This document shows positions 1 through 5,760 of a DNA stretch of 8,849 nt, piece by piece. Source of the stretch: Bacillota bacterium. GTDB taxonomy: Bacteria; Bacillota; Clostridia; Peptostreptococcales; Anaerovoracaceae. Positions within the stretch are counted from its first letter, which is position 1, and every line of letters begins with the position of its first letter. The DNA is taken from contig JAGATO010000033.1 in assembly GCA_017621195.1 (NCBI GenBank), positions 1 to 8,849 on the forward strand, in the 5' to 3' direction. The position numbers were made by a program, and so were the translations under genes. Below the pieces are notes generated by a model. That model ran no database searches and was not told the DNA's origin. It saw nothing but the letters and a program-made list of their open reading frames with translations.

Positions 1-36
1 AAGAGGGAAGAGACGGAGGCGTCGCCATGGAAGTGA
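1..36 (+). CDS. spoIIIAA: Probable C-terminal end of SpoIIIAA (partial)
   Basis: Frame 1 is open from the window edge and reads KREETEASPWK before a TGA at 34-36, which would overlap the start of spoIIIAB by 10 bases. The identification rests on position: spoIIIAA, an AAA-type ATPase of the SpoIIIA-SpoIIQ channel, is the first gene of this operon and directly precedes spoIIIAB in known spore formers. Eleven residues are too few to recognise the protein. Frame 2 is also open here but continues far into spoIIIAB as a shadow, so it is the weaker candidate. Confidence 0.45.
   Translation, partial: KREETEASPWK
15..19 (+). promoter_or_regulatory. Ribosome binding site of spoIIIAB
   Basis: GGAGG lies 7 bases before the ATG at 27. 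It supports this start over any upstream one; the frame is open to the window edge but has no start codon there. Confidence 0.75.
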
Positions 37-548
37 AGGCAGTCGGCGCGGTACTGCTGCTGTTGGGCTGTACGGCCATGGGAATAGGGAAGTCGGGAAA
101 GCTGTATCTCCGGGAAAGGCGCCTTCGCGACCTGCAGGAACTGCTGCAGGCGCTGCGAACGGAGATCCTGTACCGGCAAACGCCTCTGGAACAGGCGATG
201 ACCGGCTCCGCGTTATGCGTAGAAGGCGGAGGAAAAGCGTTCTGCCAGCTGTTTCAGAGCCGCTCGGAGCTGTTCTGCTGGGAAGGCTTCGACCGATGCT
301 GGGAGGAGTGCTGCGACGCTTTTTTCAGCGACGGCGTATCGCGATACAGGGACAGGGAGGTATGGCTACGGTTGGGGAGACAGCTGGGGCACGGCGGTCT
401 TTCTCAGCAGGAGGCCGCGTTGGATCACTGTGATTTTCAGCTGCAGGGACTGGAACAGGAAGCGGCGGAGGAACGGAAGAGTCGCGGGCGCATGTACGTA
501 ACCGTAGGAATCTGCTGCGGCGTGTTTCTGAACGTGCTCCTTCTCTGA
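27..548 (+). CDS. spoIIIAB: Stage III sporulation protein SpoIIIAB
   Basis: The 173-residue protein matches the family length (about 170). It has an N-terminal membrane segment at about residues 4-20, a charged alpha-helical body beginning RERRLRDLQELLQALRTEI, and a second hydrophobic segment at the extreme C terminus (about 157-173). The pattern 'AVGAVLLLLG ... LRxLQxxLQxLxTEIxY..TPL' is characteristic of SpoIIIAB. In Bacillus it is a mother-cell membrane component of the SpoIIIA-SpoIIQ channel between mother cell and forespore; its fold resembles the GspF-type platform proteins of secretion systems. An 83-base gap follows before spoIIIAC, the longest within this operon. Expression would be expected in the mother cell under sigma-E from a promoter outside the window (inferred from the Bacillus operon). 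Confidence 0.93.
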   Translation: MEVKAVGAVLLLLGCTAMGIGKSGKLYLRERRLRDLQELLQALRTEILYRQTPLEQAMTGSALCVEGGGKAFCQLFQSRSELFCWEGFDRCWEECCDAFFSDGVSRYRDREVWLRLGRQLGHGGLSQQEAALDHCDFQLQGLEQEAAEERKSRGRMYVTVGICCGVFLNVLLL

Positions 549-631
549 ACAGAACAGGACATACTCCGAAGTCCTCTCACATATATATGGGTTAGGACAA
601 CCTGATGCGGAGAAAAGGGGGAAAGATACAG
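549..631 (+). other. Spacer between spoIIIAB and spoIIIAC, possible weak internal promoter
   Basis: These 83 bases contain no credible gene. A 5-bp inverted repeat (AGGAC 556-560, GTCCT 571-575, 10-base loop) is too weak for a terminator and has no T-run after it. ATACT at 561-565 followed after 14 bases by CATATATAT at 580-588 loosely resembles the sigma-E layout (ATA-rich -35, CATA-type -10). The match is imperfect and could be chance. Confidence 0.25.
616..621 (+). promoter_or_regulatory. Ribosome binding site of spoIIIAC
   Basis: AGGGGG lies 10 bases before the ATG at 632. It decides that start against the in-frame ATG at 605, which lacks a good site and would add a charged MRRKGGKIQ extension not seen in the family. 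Confidence 0.65.
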
Positions 632-832
632 ATGACATTCGATGTGGACATCATATTTAAAATCGCAGCCATTGGCATTATCGTAGCCGTCCTGAGCCAG
701 GTCCTGATCCGGGCCGGACGGGAGGATCAGGCCATGATGACAACGCTGGCCGGAATCCTTGTGGTGCTGTTTCTCATCGTGCAGATGATCTATGAATTCT
801 TTGAAACGGTCAAGGCCATGTTTCAGTTTTAG
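632..832 (+). CDS. spoIIIAC: Stage III sporulation protein SpoIIIAC
   Basis: This is a 66-residue protein (Bacillus subtilis SpoIIIAC has 68) made of two membrane segments, about residues 5-26 and 36-55, joined by a short polar loop (RAGREDQ). The start MTFDVDIIFKIAAIGI lines up with the family pattern 'VDVNVIFQIAGVGIVVAFL', and the C-terminal ETVKAMFQF matches the usual KxIKxxF ending. It is a small membrane component of the SpoIIIA-SpoIIQ channel, related in sequence and topology to SpoIIIAD. The stop is followed directly by the ribosome binding site of spoIIIAD, so the two are likely translated from the same message. Confidence 0.92.
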   Translation: MTFDVDIIFKIAAIGIIVAVLSQVLIRAGREDQAMMTTLAGILVVLFLIVQMIYEFFETVKAMFQF

Positions 833-846
833 AGGGGATCACGACA

Positions 847-1242
847 ATGGAACTATCCATTCTGACGGTGGCCTCCCTGGGCCTTCTGGGGCTTTGTCTC
901 ACATTGATGGTACGAAATTTGAACCGGGAAATGGCCGTTCTCATCTCCGTGGTCACATCCCTTCTGCTGTTGATGTACGCCCTGTATTCCATGAGGTCTA
1001 TTCTGGAATTCCTGTCGTCGTATTTTCGGATCATCAGCGGCGGCGGCCTGTATTTCTCCATCCTGGTCAAGGTTCTGATCACCGCATATGCAGCGGATTT
1101 TACGGCACAGCTCTGCCGCGATGCCGGAGAGAACTCCATCGCATCGAAGGTGGAACTGGCAGGAATAGTGGTGATCTTTACCGTGGCATCTCCCGTCATT
1201 TTATCGGTGATGGAACTGGTAGCCCGTCTGATCACACCATAG
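847..1242 (+). CDS. spoIIIAD: Stage III sporulation protein SpoIIIAD
   Basis: The 131-residue protein is close to the Bacillus length (133). Hydrophobic segments lie at about residues 5-22, 30-48, 70-86 and 104-128. The central stretch ITAYAADFTAQLCRDAGE followed by SIASKVELAG is the family hallmark (compare 'IAYIAEFGAQLTKDAGQGAIASKIELAG' in Bacillus). It is an integral membrane part of the mother-cell channel complex. Start choice: AGAGGGGA at 831-838 gives a good ribosome binding site 8 bases before the ATG. A longer frame starting at 792 on the same strand is a shadow. Confidence 0.94.
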   Translation: MELSILTVASLGLLGLCLTLMVRNLNREMAVLISVVTSLLLLMYALYSMRSILEFLSSYFRIISGGGLYFSILVKVLITAYAADFTAQLCRDAGENSIASKVELAGIVVIFTVASPVILSVMELVARLITP

Positions 1243-1252
1243 GAGAAAGAAA

Positions 1253-2326
1253 ATGGACTACGAGAATATGATTCTGCAGCAGCTGGAAGGTATGGATCTG
1301 GACAGCCTCTACGAAATGGCGGGACTGGTTCGGGACAGCACCGGCGTGTCCTTTCTCACAGGACTGAAGGAATTCGTTTTCGGCATTGTGACCGGCTCCA
1401 TATCTTTGGAATCGGAGCCGCTGCTTCGGGAAGCGATGCAGCTGTTCTTTTTCCAGGTTCAACAGAGCCTTTCCACCTGCGCCGCCGTGCTGGCCGTCTG
1501 CATCCTGTCCGGCGTGATGAACAGCGTGGCAGATTCCTTCGGAAAGCAGACCGTATCCAGAGTCGCCGACACGATCTGTCTTCTGGTGGTGGCAACCATC
1601 TGTACCCGGGATTTTATCGCTTCGTACCAGTACTGTCGCGATCAGATGGACATGATGATCGTAGCGGTGCAGTCCCTGTTTCCCGTGATCCTGCCGCTAC
1701 TTCTTGCTTCTGGCAAGGCCGTAGCAGGTACCATACTCAATCCGGCGATCCTGGGCGTGATCGCCATGATCGCCACCGTCATGGACAGCTGGATCCTTCC
1801 GGCGGTATTCTTATCCTGCGCTCTATGCATCATCGGCCGTATGGCGGATCAGAGCTTTCTCAATCGGGCAGGAAAGCTGATGAAGGATGTGATCGTCTTC
1901 GCTGTGGGATTGACGGTCACGGTTCTCTCCGCTTTTACCACGCTGCAGGGAACCGTGGGAAAGACGGCGGATTCGCTGATCATGAAGACGGCCCGGTTTT
2001 CCGTGGACAATTTCATACCGCTGATCGGAGGCTTCGCCGCCGATTCCATGGACATGGTGGTCAGCTGTACCGCAGCTATCAAAAACGCCATCGGGCTGTG
2101 GGGTGTCCTGCTTCTGCTGGTTCTTCTGATCTTTCCGCTGATCAAGCTGGCGGCGGTTATTTTTGTGTATCGGGCGGCTTCCGTGCTTGCCGAAGCGCTG
2201 ACGGAAAAGGTGATCGCGTCCTGTCTGGACGACATCGCCTCTGCGGTGACTACGCTGGCCGTTCTCTATACGCTGATGGGGATTCTGTTCATCGTATTCG
2301 TCAGCGTTCTGGTAGCGCTTTCGTGA
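1253..2326 (+). CDS. spoIIIAE: Stage III sporulation protein SpoIIIAE
   Basis: This is a 357-residue polytopic membrane protein. Hydrophobic segments lie at about residues 73-92, 106-124, 137-155, 165-195, 211-228, 280-305 and 331-356. Family stretches include SLFPVILPLLLASG, NPAILGVI, 'LQGTVGKTADSLIMKTARF' and the region VDNFIPLIGGFAADSMDMVV. SpoIIIAE is the large permease-like component of the SpoIIIA-SpoIIQ channel. Bacillus subtilis SpoIIIAE is about 40 residues longer and begins with a cleaved signal peptide. Here the first ~60 residues are polar or amphipathic (MDYENMILQQLEGMDLDSLY) and no signal peptide is seen. The start is well supported by AGGAG at 1241-1245, 7 bases before the ATG, overlapping the end of spoIIIAD. 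Confidence 0.94.
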   Translation: MDYENMILQQLEGMDLDSLYEMAGLVRDSTGVSFLTGLKEFVFGIVTGSISLESEPLLREAMQLFFFQVQQSLSTCAAVLAVCILSGVMNSVADSFGKQTVSRVADTICLLVVATICTRDFIASYQYCRDQMDMMIVAVQSLFPVILPLLLASGKAVAGTILNPAILGVIAMIATVMDSWILPAVFLSCALCIIGRMADQSFLNRAGKLMKDVIVFAVGLTVTVLSAFTTLQGTVGKTADSLIMKTARFSVDNFIPLIGGFAADSMDMVVSCTAAIKNAIGLWGVLLLLVLLIFPLIKLAAVIFVYRAASVLAEALTEKVIASCLDDIASAVTTLAVLYTLMGILFIVFVSVLVALS

Positions 2327-2333
2327 AAGGAGG
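2327..2333 (+). promoter_or_regulatory. Ribosome binding site fixing the GTG start of spoIIIAF
   Basis: AAGGAGG, a near-perfect match to the 16S rRNA tail, lies 6 bases before GTG at 2340 and one base after the spoIIIAE stop codon. It makes the GTG start convincing. Confidence 0.85.
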
Positions 2334-2339
2334 AGAAAC

Positions 2340-2849
2340 GTGGAGTGGTTTCGCAGCATCGTCTTATTTACGGCAGCCATCGGGTTTGCCCGATGGATCA
2401 CGCCGGGCGGCACCTTTGAACCGTATCTCAAGTTCATCGTTTCACTGCTGACGCTGGCCGTCATCCTGTCACCGCTTCTGGCGGAAGAGGAACTGGCCGT
2501 CTGGCAGGGAACAGCGTCGCTCCCGACGGTAACGCAGGAGACCTGGGCGAAAGAGACGGAAAAGATACAGGCCGTACAACAGCTGCAAATTCGGGAGGTC
2601 CTGGCTCGCCGCATCGCGCAGGAAGCGGAAACTCTGCTTCGAGATGATTTTCCTGGCATAACGGAGAAGGATATCGAAGTATACATACAACAGGAATCCC
2701 TGGAAAGCGGAGCTTCCCTGCCCTGCATCGTCACCGTCCATACGGAGGAAACGGACAGGGCGGAAGACATTCGACAGCAGCTGCAGTCCGGACTGCGGCT
2801 GCCGCAGTCACAGATCCGGATCAAAGGAAAGGAGAGCACGGATGGATAA
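2340..2849 (+). CDS. spoIIIAF: Stage III sporulation protein SpoIIIAF
   Basis: The 169-residue protein has two N-terminal membrane segments (about 5-20 and 28-48) and a soluble C-terminal domain of about 115 residues. The opening 'MEWFRSIVLFTAAIGFARWI ... PxxxFEPYLKFIVSLLTLAVILSPLL' fits the SpoIIIAF family, in which the C-terminal domain adopts a ring-building-like fold. The soluble part is rich in Gln and Glu (ETEKIQAVQQLQIREVLARR) and probably begins with a long helix. It starts at GTG. The stop TAA overlaps the spoIIIAG start by 8 bases, suggesting coupled translation. It is shorter than the Bacillus protein (about 206). Its role is in the mother-cell membrane part of the SpoIIIA-SpoIIQ channel. 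Confidence 0.9.
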   Translation: MEWFRSIVLFTAAIGFARWITPGGTFEPYLKFIVSLLTLAVILSPLLAEEELAVWQGTASLPTVTQETWAKETEKIQAVQQLQIREVLARRIAQEAETLLRDDFPGITEKDIEVYIQQESLESGASLPCIVTVHTEETDRAEDIRQQLQSGLRLPQSQIRIKGKESTDG

Positions 2850-3285
2850 GGGATTTCTGCACATATTGACGGAGAAGAGAACATTTTACGGTCTGCTGGC
2901 CATCGTCACCGTATCGGCGATGCTCCTTTTGAGCGCCGATATTTTTTCCCAGAGCCGTGACGGAAGGCGACAGATCGTCGATGAAGACGGCGGGGAGGAA
3001 CTACCGGTGGCCGGTCAGTGGAAGACGGAAGAAGAGCTTCGATTGCAGCAGATGCTGTCGGAGATCGCCGGTGTAGGGGAGAACCGGGTCATGATCACCT
3101 GGAAGGAGACGCCGGAAGCGGTGTCGGTCTTTTCCTCAGGCGAAACGCATCGAAGGCTGCAGGGTGTGATCGTGGCAGCGGAAGGGGCTTCCAACGCTTC
3201 CGTAAAGCTCTCCATCATCGAAGCGATAGCCGCCGTCTACGGTGTTCCCACATCCAGCGTCATGGTGTTTCCATTAAAACAGTAA
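2842..3285 (+). CDS. spoIIIAG: Stage III sporulation protein SpoIIIAG, compact form
   Basis: This 147-residue protein has one membrane segment (about 14-33), a short acidic linker (VDEDGGEELP), and a C-terminal domain in which 'EEELRLQQMLSEIAGVGENRVMI' and LQGVIVAAEGASNASVKLSI with IEAIAAVYGVPTSSV correspond to the two halves of the ring-building motif shared with YscJ/FliF. In Bacillus the protein is about 229 residues and forms a large ring in the intermembrane space, with a beta-triangle insertion between those halves. Here only about 18 residues (WKETPEAVSVFSSGETHR) lie in that place, so the insertion appears largely missing. The gene overlaps spoIIIAF by 8 bases and is followed after a few bases by the spoIIIAH ribosome binding site. 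Both halves of the domain are intact, so this does not look like a pseudogene. Confidence 0.9.
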   Translation: MDKGFLHILTEKRTFYGLLAIVTVSAMLLLSADIFSQSRDGRRQIVDEDGGEELPVAGQWKTEEELRLQQMLSEIAGVGENRVMITWKETPEAVSVFSSGETHRRLQGVIVAAEGASNASVKLSIIEAIAAVYGVPTSSVMVFPLKQ

Positions 3286-3290
3286 GGGGG
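3285..3290 (+). promoter_or_regulatory. Ribosome binding site deciding the spoIIIAH start
   Basis: AGGGGG overlaps the end of the spoIIIAG stop codon and lies 7 bases before ATG 3298. It is only 1 base from the in-frame TTG at 3292, so ATG 3298 is the better start. Confidence 0.8.
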
Positions 3291-3297
3291 ATTGAAA

Positions 3298-3933
3298 ATG
3301 AGGTCTTTTGATAAAAAGAAGATAGCGGTTTTGAGCGCCATGCTGGTGATGATCCTGTGCGTCGGTGCCATCAATCATCGACTGTCCGTCCAGGAGGATC
3401 TGTCCGTTTCGGCAGGCTATGAGGACTACGAGCTGAGCCAGCTGGAACACGACGGCGAAGTCCTGGTGGACAGCATCAATGTAACGGCGCTTCCCGGAGA
3501 ATCGGACGGATCGGGAGATTCGGAGCAACCCGCCTCCGGCGACAGTCAGATCGTCACGTCGGACAACGTAGCGGAATTGGAAAACGCAGATACGTACTTC
3601 GGTGAGGTCCGCGCTTCGGTGACCATGGATCGCAACGAAATCATTTCCATGCTGACCGAGGTGATCAACGAGTTGCCCGACGGGACGGAAAAGAACAATG
3701 CCACTCAACAGAAGCTGAAGATCATCGACTACATGAACAAGGAGAACGAAATCGAAAGCCTCATTGAAAACAAGGGCTTTTCGGAAGCTCTTGTCATCAT
3801 CACGGACACTTCTGTCAACATTTCCGTCAAGAAGCAGGAATTATCCCAGGCCGATGTGGCGAAGATCATGGATATCGCCATACGTGAAACGGGACGAAAG
3901 GCGGAGGAAATCGTCATTCAAAGTAAATTTTAG
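3298..3933 (+). CDS. spoIIIAH: Stage III sporulation protein SpoIIIAH
   Basis: The 211-residue protein has a short basic N terminus (MRSFDKKK), one membrane segment at about 8-26, a long acidic and Ser/Gly-rich linker (about 30-95), and a C-terminal domain at about 98-211. That domain carries the family pattern: 'YFGEVRASVTMDRNEI', then NATQQKLKIIDYMNKENEIE, SLIENKGFSEALVIITDTSV, and ELSQADVAKIMDIAIRETG. SpoIIIAH sits in the mother-cell membrane and its ring-building domain binds forespore SpoIIQ across the intermembrane space, joining the two cells. SpoIIQ is not in the window. This is the last gene of the sporulation block; its stop codon lies inside the left arm of an inverted repeat that reaches into the next promoter. 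Confidence 0.95.
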   Translation: MRSFDKKKIAVLSAMLVMILCVGAINHRLSVQEDLSVSAGYEDYELSQLEHDGEVLVDSINVTALPGESDGSGDSEQPASGDSQIVTSDNVAELENADTYFGEVRASVTMDRNEIISMLTEVINELPDGTEKNNATQQKLKIIDYMNKENEIESLIENKGFSEALVIITDTSVNISVKKQELSQADVAKIMDIAIRETGRKAEEIVIQSKF

Positions 3934-3961
3934 GTATGGTGCAATTGTTTCTTCCTAAAAT
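3927..3961. repeat. 8-bp perfect inverted repeat around the asp23 promoter -35 box
   Basis: ATTTTAGG at 3927-3934 and CCTAAAAT at 3954-3961 are perfect inverted copies separated by 19 bases. The left arm contains the spoIIIAH stop codon and the right arm lies in the promoter spacer. The palindrome CAATTG (3942-3947) sits almost at the centre. It could be an operator or a weak hairpin. No T-run follows, so it is not a standard terminator. Confidence 0.5.
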
Positions 3962-3973
3962 ATCTGGTATAAT
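3945..3973 (+). promoter_or_regulatory. Vegetative (sigma-A type) promoter of the asp23-nusB-xse-ispA-dxs operon
   Basis: TTGTTT at 3945-3950, a 17-base spacer and TATAAT at 3968-3973 form a near-consensus sigma-A promoter. The TGG just before the -10 adds the extended -10 motif TGnTATAAT. The predicted start of transcription, about 7 bases downstream, falls near 3979-3981, leaving an untranslated leader of only about 12 bases. The position right after spoIIIAH separates sporulation genes from housekeeping genes. Confidence 0.85.
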
Positions 3974-3977
3974 GTTC

Positions 3978-3983
3978 GAGAGG
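3978..3983 (+). promoter_or_regulatory. Ribosome binding site of the asp23-like gene
   Basis: GAGAGG lies 8 bases before the ATG at 3992. It overlaps the predicted transcription start, so transcripts from the adjacent promoter may carry only part of it. Confidence 0.55.
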
Positions 3984-3991
3984 TAACAGAT

Positions 3992-4357
3992 ATGGGAACG
4001 AACCACGAAGACAAGACAAAAGAAAACCGCATTACGGAAGAAGTTTTCCTGAGCTGCGTAGCGAAAGCCGCCATGAATACGCCGGGTGTCTATTCTCTGG
4101 CGGAGCGGCTGGGCGCCAGCCTTTCCAAAAACCTTCTGGGAAAGACCTCTCTGAGAAAGGGAATCAAGGTCAGTCGGGGAGAAAAAGGCCCCATCGTGGA
4201 TATCTTTGTCGTGGTTCAATACGGTGTGCACATTCCCGATGTGGCCTTCAATATTCAGAGCAATGTGAAAGGGGCGCTGCGAAAGGAGATGGAGCTGAAA
4301 ACCGAAGCGGTCAACATCCACATCAACGGCGTCCATACCACAAAGGATAAAGCGTAA
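3992..4357 (+). CDS. Asp23/Gls24 family protein (YqhY-like)
   Basis: This 121-residue soluble protein has the Asp23 (DUF322) family pattern: 'ITEEVFLSCVAKAAMNTPGVYSL' at about 14-36, a basic middle (RKGIKVSRGEKGP), the beta strand VDIFVVVQYGVHIPDVAFNI, 'QSNVKGALRKEMELKTEAV' and a C-terminal NIHINGVH. Members next to nusB in Bacillus are called YqhY and have been linked to control of acetyl-CoA carboxylase; other members act in alkaline-stress response or at the membrane. The exact role here is not shown by the sequence. The gene is first in the housekeeping operon and ends 22 bases before nusB. In Bacillus accB-accC lies immediately upstream, but here spoIIIAH does. Confidence 0.88.
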   Translation: MGTNHEDKTKENRITEEVFLSCVAKAAMNTPGVYSLAERLGASLSKNLLGKTSLRKGIKVSRGEKGPIVDIFVVVQYGVHIPDVAFNIQSNVKGALRKEMELKTEAVNIHINGVHTTKDKA

Positions 4358-4369
4358 ATCGACAACAAC

Positions 4370-4374
4370 GGAGG
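4370..4374 (+). promoter_or_regulatory. Ribosome binding site of nusB
   Basis: GGAGG lies 5 bases before the ATG at 4380, in the short gap after the asp23-like gene. Confidence 0.7.
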
Positions 4375-4379
4375 ATGCA

Positions 4380-4790
4380 ATGCGCAGAAGCGAAGCGAGA
4401 GAACATCTGATGCAGATGCTTTTCGAAATGGAAGTACAGGGAGATTACAGTCAGGAGGCCCGGGAGAGATTCGAAGCCAATTTCCTCGAATCGTCGGGGC
4501 AGAGAGAATATATGGATCGCATGTTCGGGGTCTTCACGGATCATCTGGAGGAGATCGACCGGACGCTGGAGGAGTCTTCAGATCGCTGGAAGCTGTCCCG
4601 ACTGGCGAAAGTGGATCTGGCTATCCTGCGCGTAGCAGCGGCTGAACTGCTGTACATGGATGACATTCCCGATTCCGCTTCAATTAACGAAGCCATCGAA
4701 CTGGCGAAGAAGTTCGGAGGCGATGACTCCGGGCGATTCATCAACGGCGTACTGGGTAAGGTCGCCAAGGTGAAGCATGCAGATGACTAA
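4380..4790 (+). CDS. nusB: Transcription antitermination factor NusB
   Basis: The 136-residue all-alpha protein is of usual NusB length. The N terminus 'RRSEAREHLMQMLFEMEV' fits the RxxARxxAxQxLYxxE motif used in RNA contact. 'WKLSRLAKVDLAILRVAAAEL' and the C-terminal 'SINEAIELAKKFGGDDSGRF' plus INGVLGKV are the classical family signatures. NusB, with NusE (ribosomal protein S10), binds boxA RNA and supports antitermination in rRNA operons. The gene overlaps the next one by 14 bases (or 8 with the alternative start), which suggests translational coupling. Confidence 0.96.
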   Translation: MRRSEAREHLMQMLFEMEVQGDYSQEARERFEANFLESSGQREYMDRMFGVFTDHLEEIDRTLEESSDRWKLSRLAKVDLAILRVAAAELLYMDDIPDSASINEAIELAKKFGGDDSGRFINGVLGKVAKVKHADD

Positions 4791-5760
4791 GGATCTGGTT
4801 CTCGGCATCGACACCAGCAATTACACCACGTCCGTCTCTCTGACGGACCGTGCACAAAACCCAATCGAAGACAGACGCGTGTTACTGCGCGTAAAGGAGG
4901 GCGAACGAGGGCTACGGCAATCCAACGCCCTTTTTCAGCATCAGGAAAATCTGCCGAAGCTGCTGCACGAAATCCTGCCGGTCTACCGCGATCGTATCGC
5001 AGCCGTCACCGTCAGCAGCCGACCGCGGCCGGTGGAGGGGTCATACATGCCCGTCTTTCTGGCCGGCTGTCAGACCGGTAGAATTCTTTCTGATGCTTTT
5101 GGCGTTCCTTACTTGGAATTTTCCCATCAGGAAGGTCACCTGAAGGCAGCTTCGTTCCAGAGCAGTCTGCGCTGGAAGGAGCCGTATCTGGCCTGGCATC
5201 TGTCCGGCGGAACGTGTGAACTCCTACTGGTGAGCTCCGACGGGATCACCATTTTAGGAGGCTCGCTGGATATTTCCTTCGGACAGCTTCTGGACCGCCT
5301 GGGCGTTGCCATGAAACTGCAGTTCCCCTGCGGCGCACAGCTGGATCGGATGGCTCTCGACTTGGCTGACGGGAACGAAACGAGGAAGGGCAAGGTCTGC
5401 CGCCTCTTCAAGCCCATCGCCAGAAAGGGGTTGGAATTCAATCTGTCCGGCCTGGAGACTCAGGCCCTTCGCCTGTTGGAACAGGAGGATATTTCCCGGG
5501 AAGCCATCGTTCTTCAGATCTTCGAGGATATGACGGACTGCCTCTACAGGATCACCGCGGAGGCGGCGGAACGGACCGGAGCCTCTCAGGCGCTGTTTAC
5601 CGGCGGCGTTTCCGCCAGCCGGTTTCTTCGTCAGCGATGGAAGGCGAAGGAGGCCTCATCTTTCCGATCGGGCTTTGTTACGGTCTTCGGCGATCCGCGT
5701 TATTCGCCGGACAACGCCGTGGGGACGTCGCTGTTAGGAGGGGAGAGCTTATGGGGTTAA
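4777..5760 (+). CDS. TsaD/Kae1-like paralog (ASKHA fold, O-sialoglycoprotein endopeptidase type), function unknown
   Basis: This 327-residue protein has the two-lobed ASKHA ATPase layout of TsaD/Kae1. Visible elements are the phosphate-1 loop LGIDTSNYTTSVSL (about 9-22), a metal-type HxxxH in SHQEGH (His117, His121), SGGTCE (143-148), 'FGQLLDRLGVAMKLQFPCG' (168-186), GGVSASRFLR (276-285) and SPDNAVG (310-316). TsaD makes the t6A modification of tRNA. This protein differs at key places: the SGGHT motif has lost its His (SGGTC), and the usual GGVVPE..SR.H stretch is replaced by LRQSNALFQHQENLP. It therefore looks like the clostridial paralog found near nusB-xseA rather than true TsaD, with unproven activity. 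The start is uncertain: ATG 4777 or ATG 4783; AAGGTG at 4767-4772 could serve either. It overlaps nusB upstream and xseA by 10 bases downstream. Confidence 0.82.
   Translation: MQMTKDLVLGIDTSNYTTSVSLTDRAQNPIEDRRVLLRVKEGERGLRQSNALFQHQENLPKLLHEILPVYRDRIAAVTVSSRPRPVEGSYMPVFLAGCQTGRILSDAFGVPYLEFSHQEGHLKAASFQSSLRWKEPYLAWHLSGGTCELLLVSSDGITILGGSLDISFGQLLDRLGVAMKLQFPCGAQLDRMALDLADGNETRKGKVCRLFKPIARKGLEFNLSGLETQALRLLEQEDISREAIVLQIFEDMTDCLYRITAEAAERTGASQALFTGGVSASRFLRQRWKAKEASSFRSGFVTVFGDPRYSPDNAVGTSLLGGESLWG
5736..5741 (+). promoter_or_regulatory. Ribosome binding site deciding the xseA start
   Basis: AGGAGG lies 9 bases before ATG 5751, inside the end of the TsaD-like gene. It supports this start over the in-frame ATG at 5637, which would add 38 residues unlike any XseA. 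Confidence 0.85.

Noticed and set aside
556..575. Inverted repeat AGGAC/GTCCT as a terminator after spoIIIAB
   Set aside because: Five base pairs with a 10-base loop and no following T-run is too weak, and the operon continues with spoIIIAC.
792..1271. 159-codon + strand frame overlapping spoIIIAD
   Set aside because: A shifted-frame shadow of spoIIIAD, which has a good ribosome binding site and clear family sequence.
1823..2884. 353-codon open frame on the minus strand opposite spoIIIAE/AF
   Set aside because: It lies wholly antisense to well-recognised spoIIIA genes, is low-complexity (Ser/Arg/Cys-rich) and matches no family I know; it is a codon-bias shadow.
3292..3297. TTG start two codons before spoIIIAH ATG
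   Set aside because: Only one base from the ribosome binding site; ATG 3298 has proper spacing.
5637..5750. N-terminal extension of xseA from an upstream ATG
   Set aside because: It overlaps the TsaD-like gene, encodes no XseA-like sequence, and the strong AGGAGG fixes ATG 5751.
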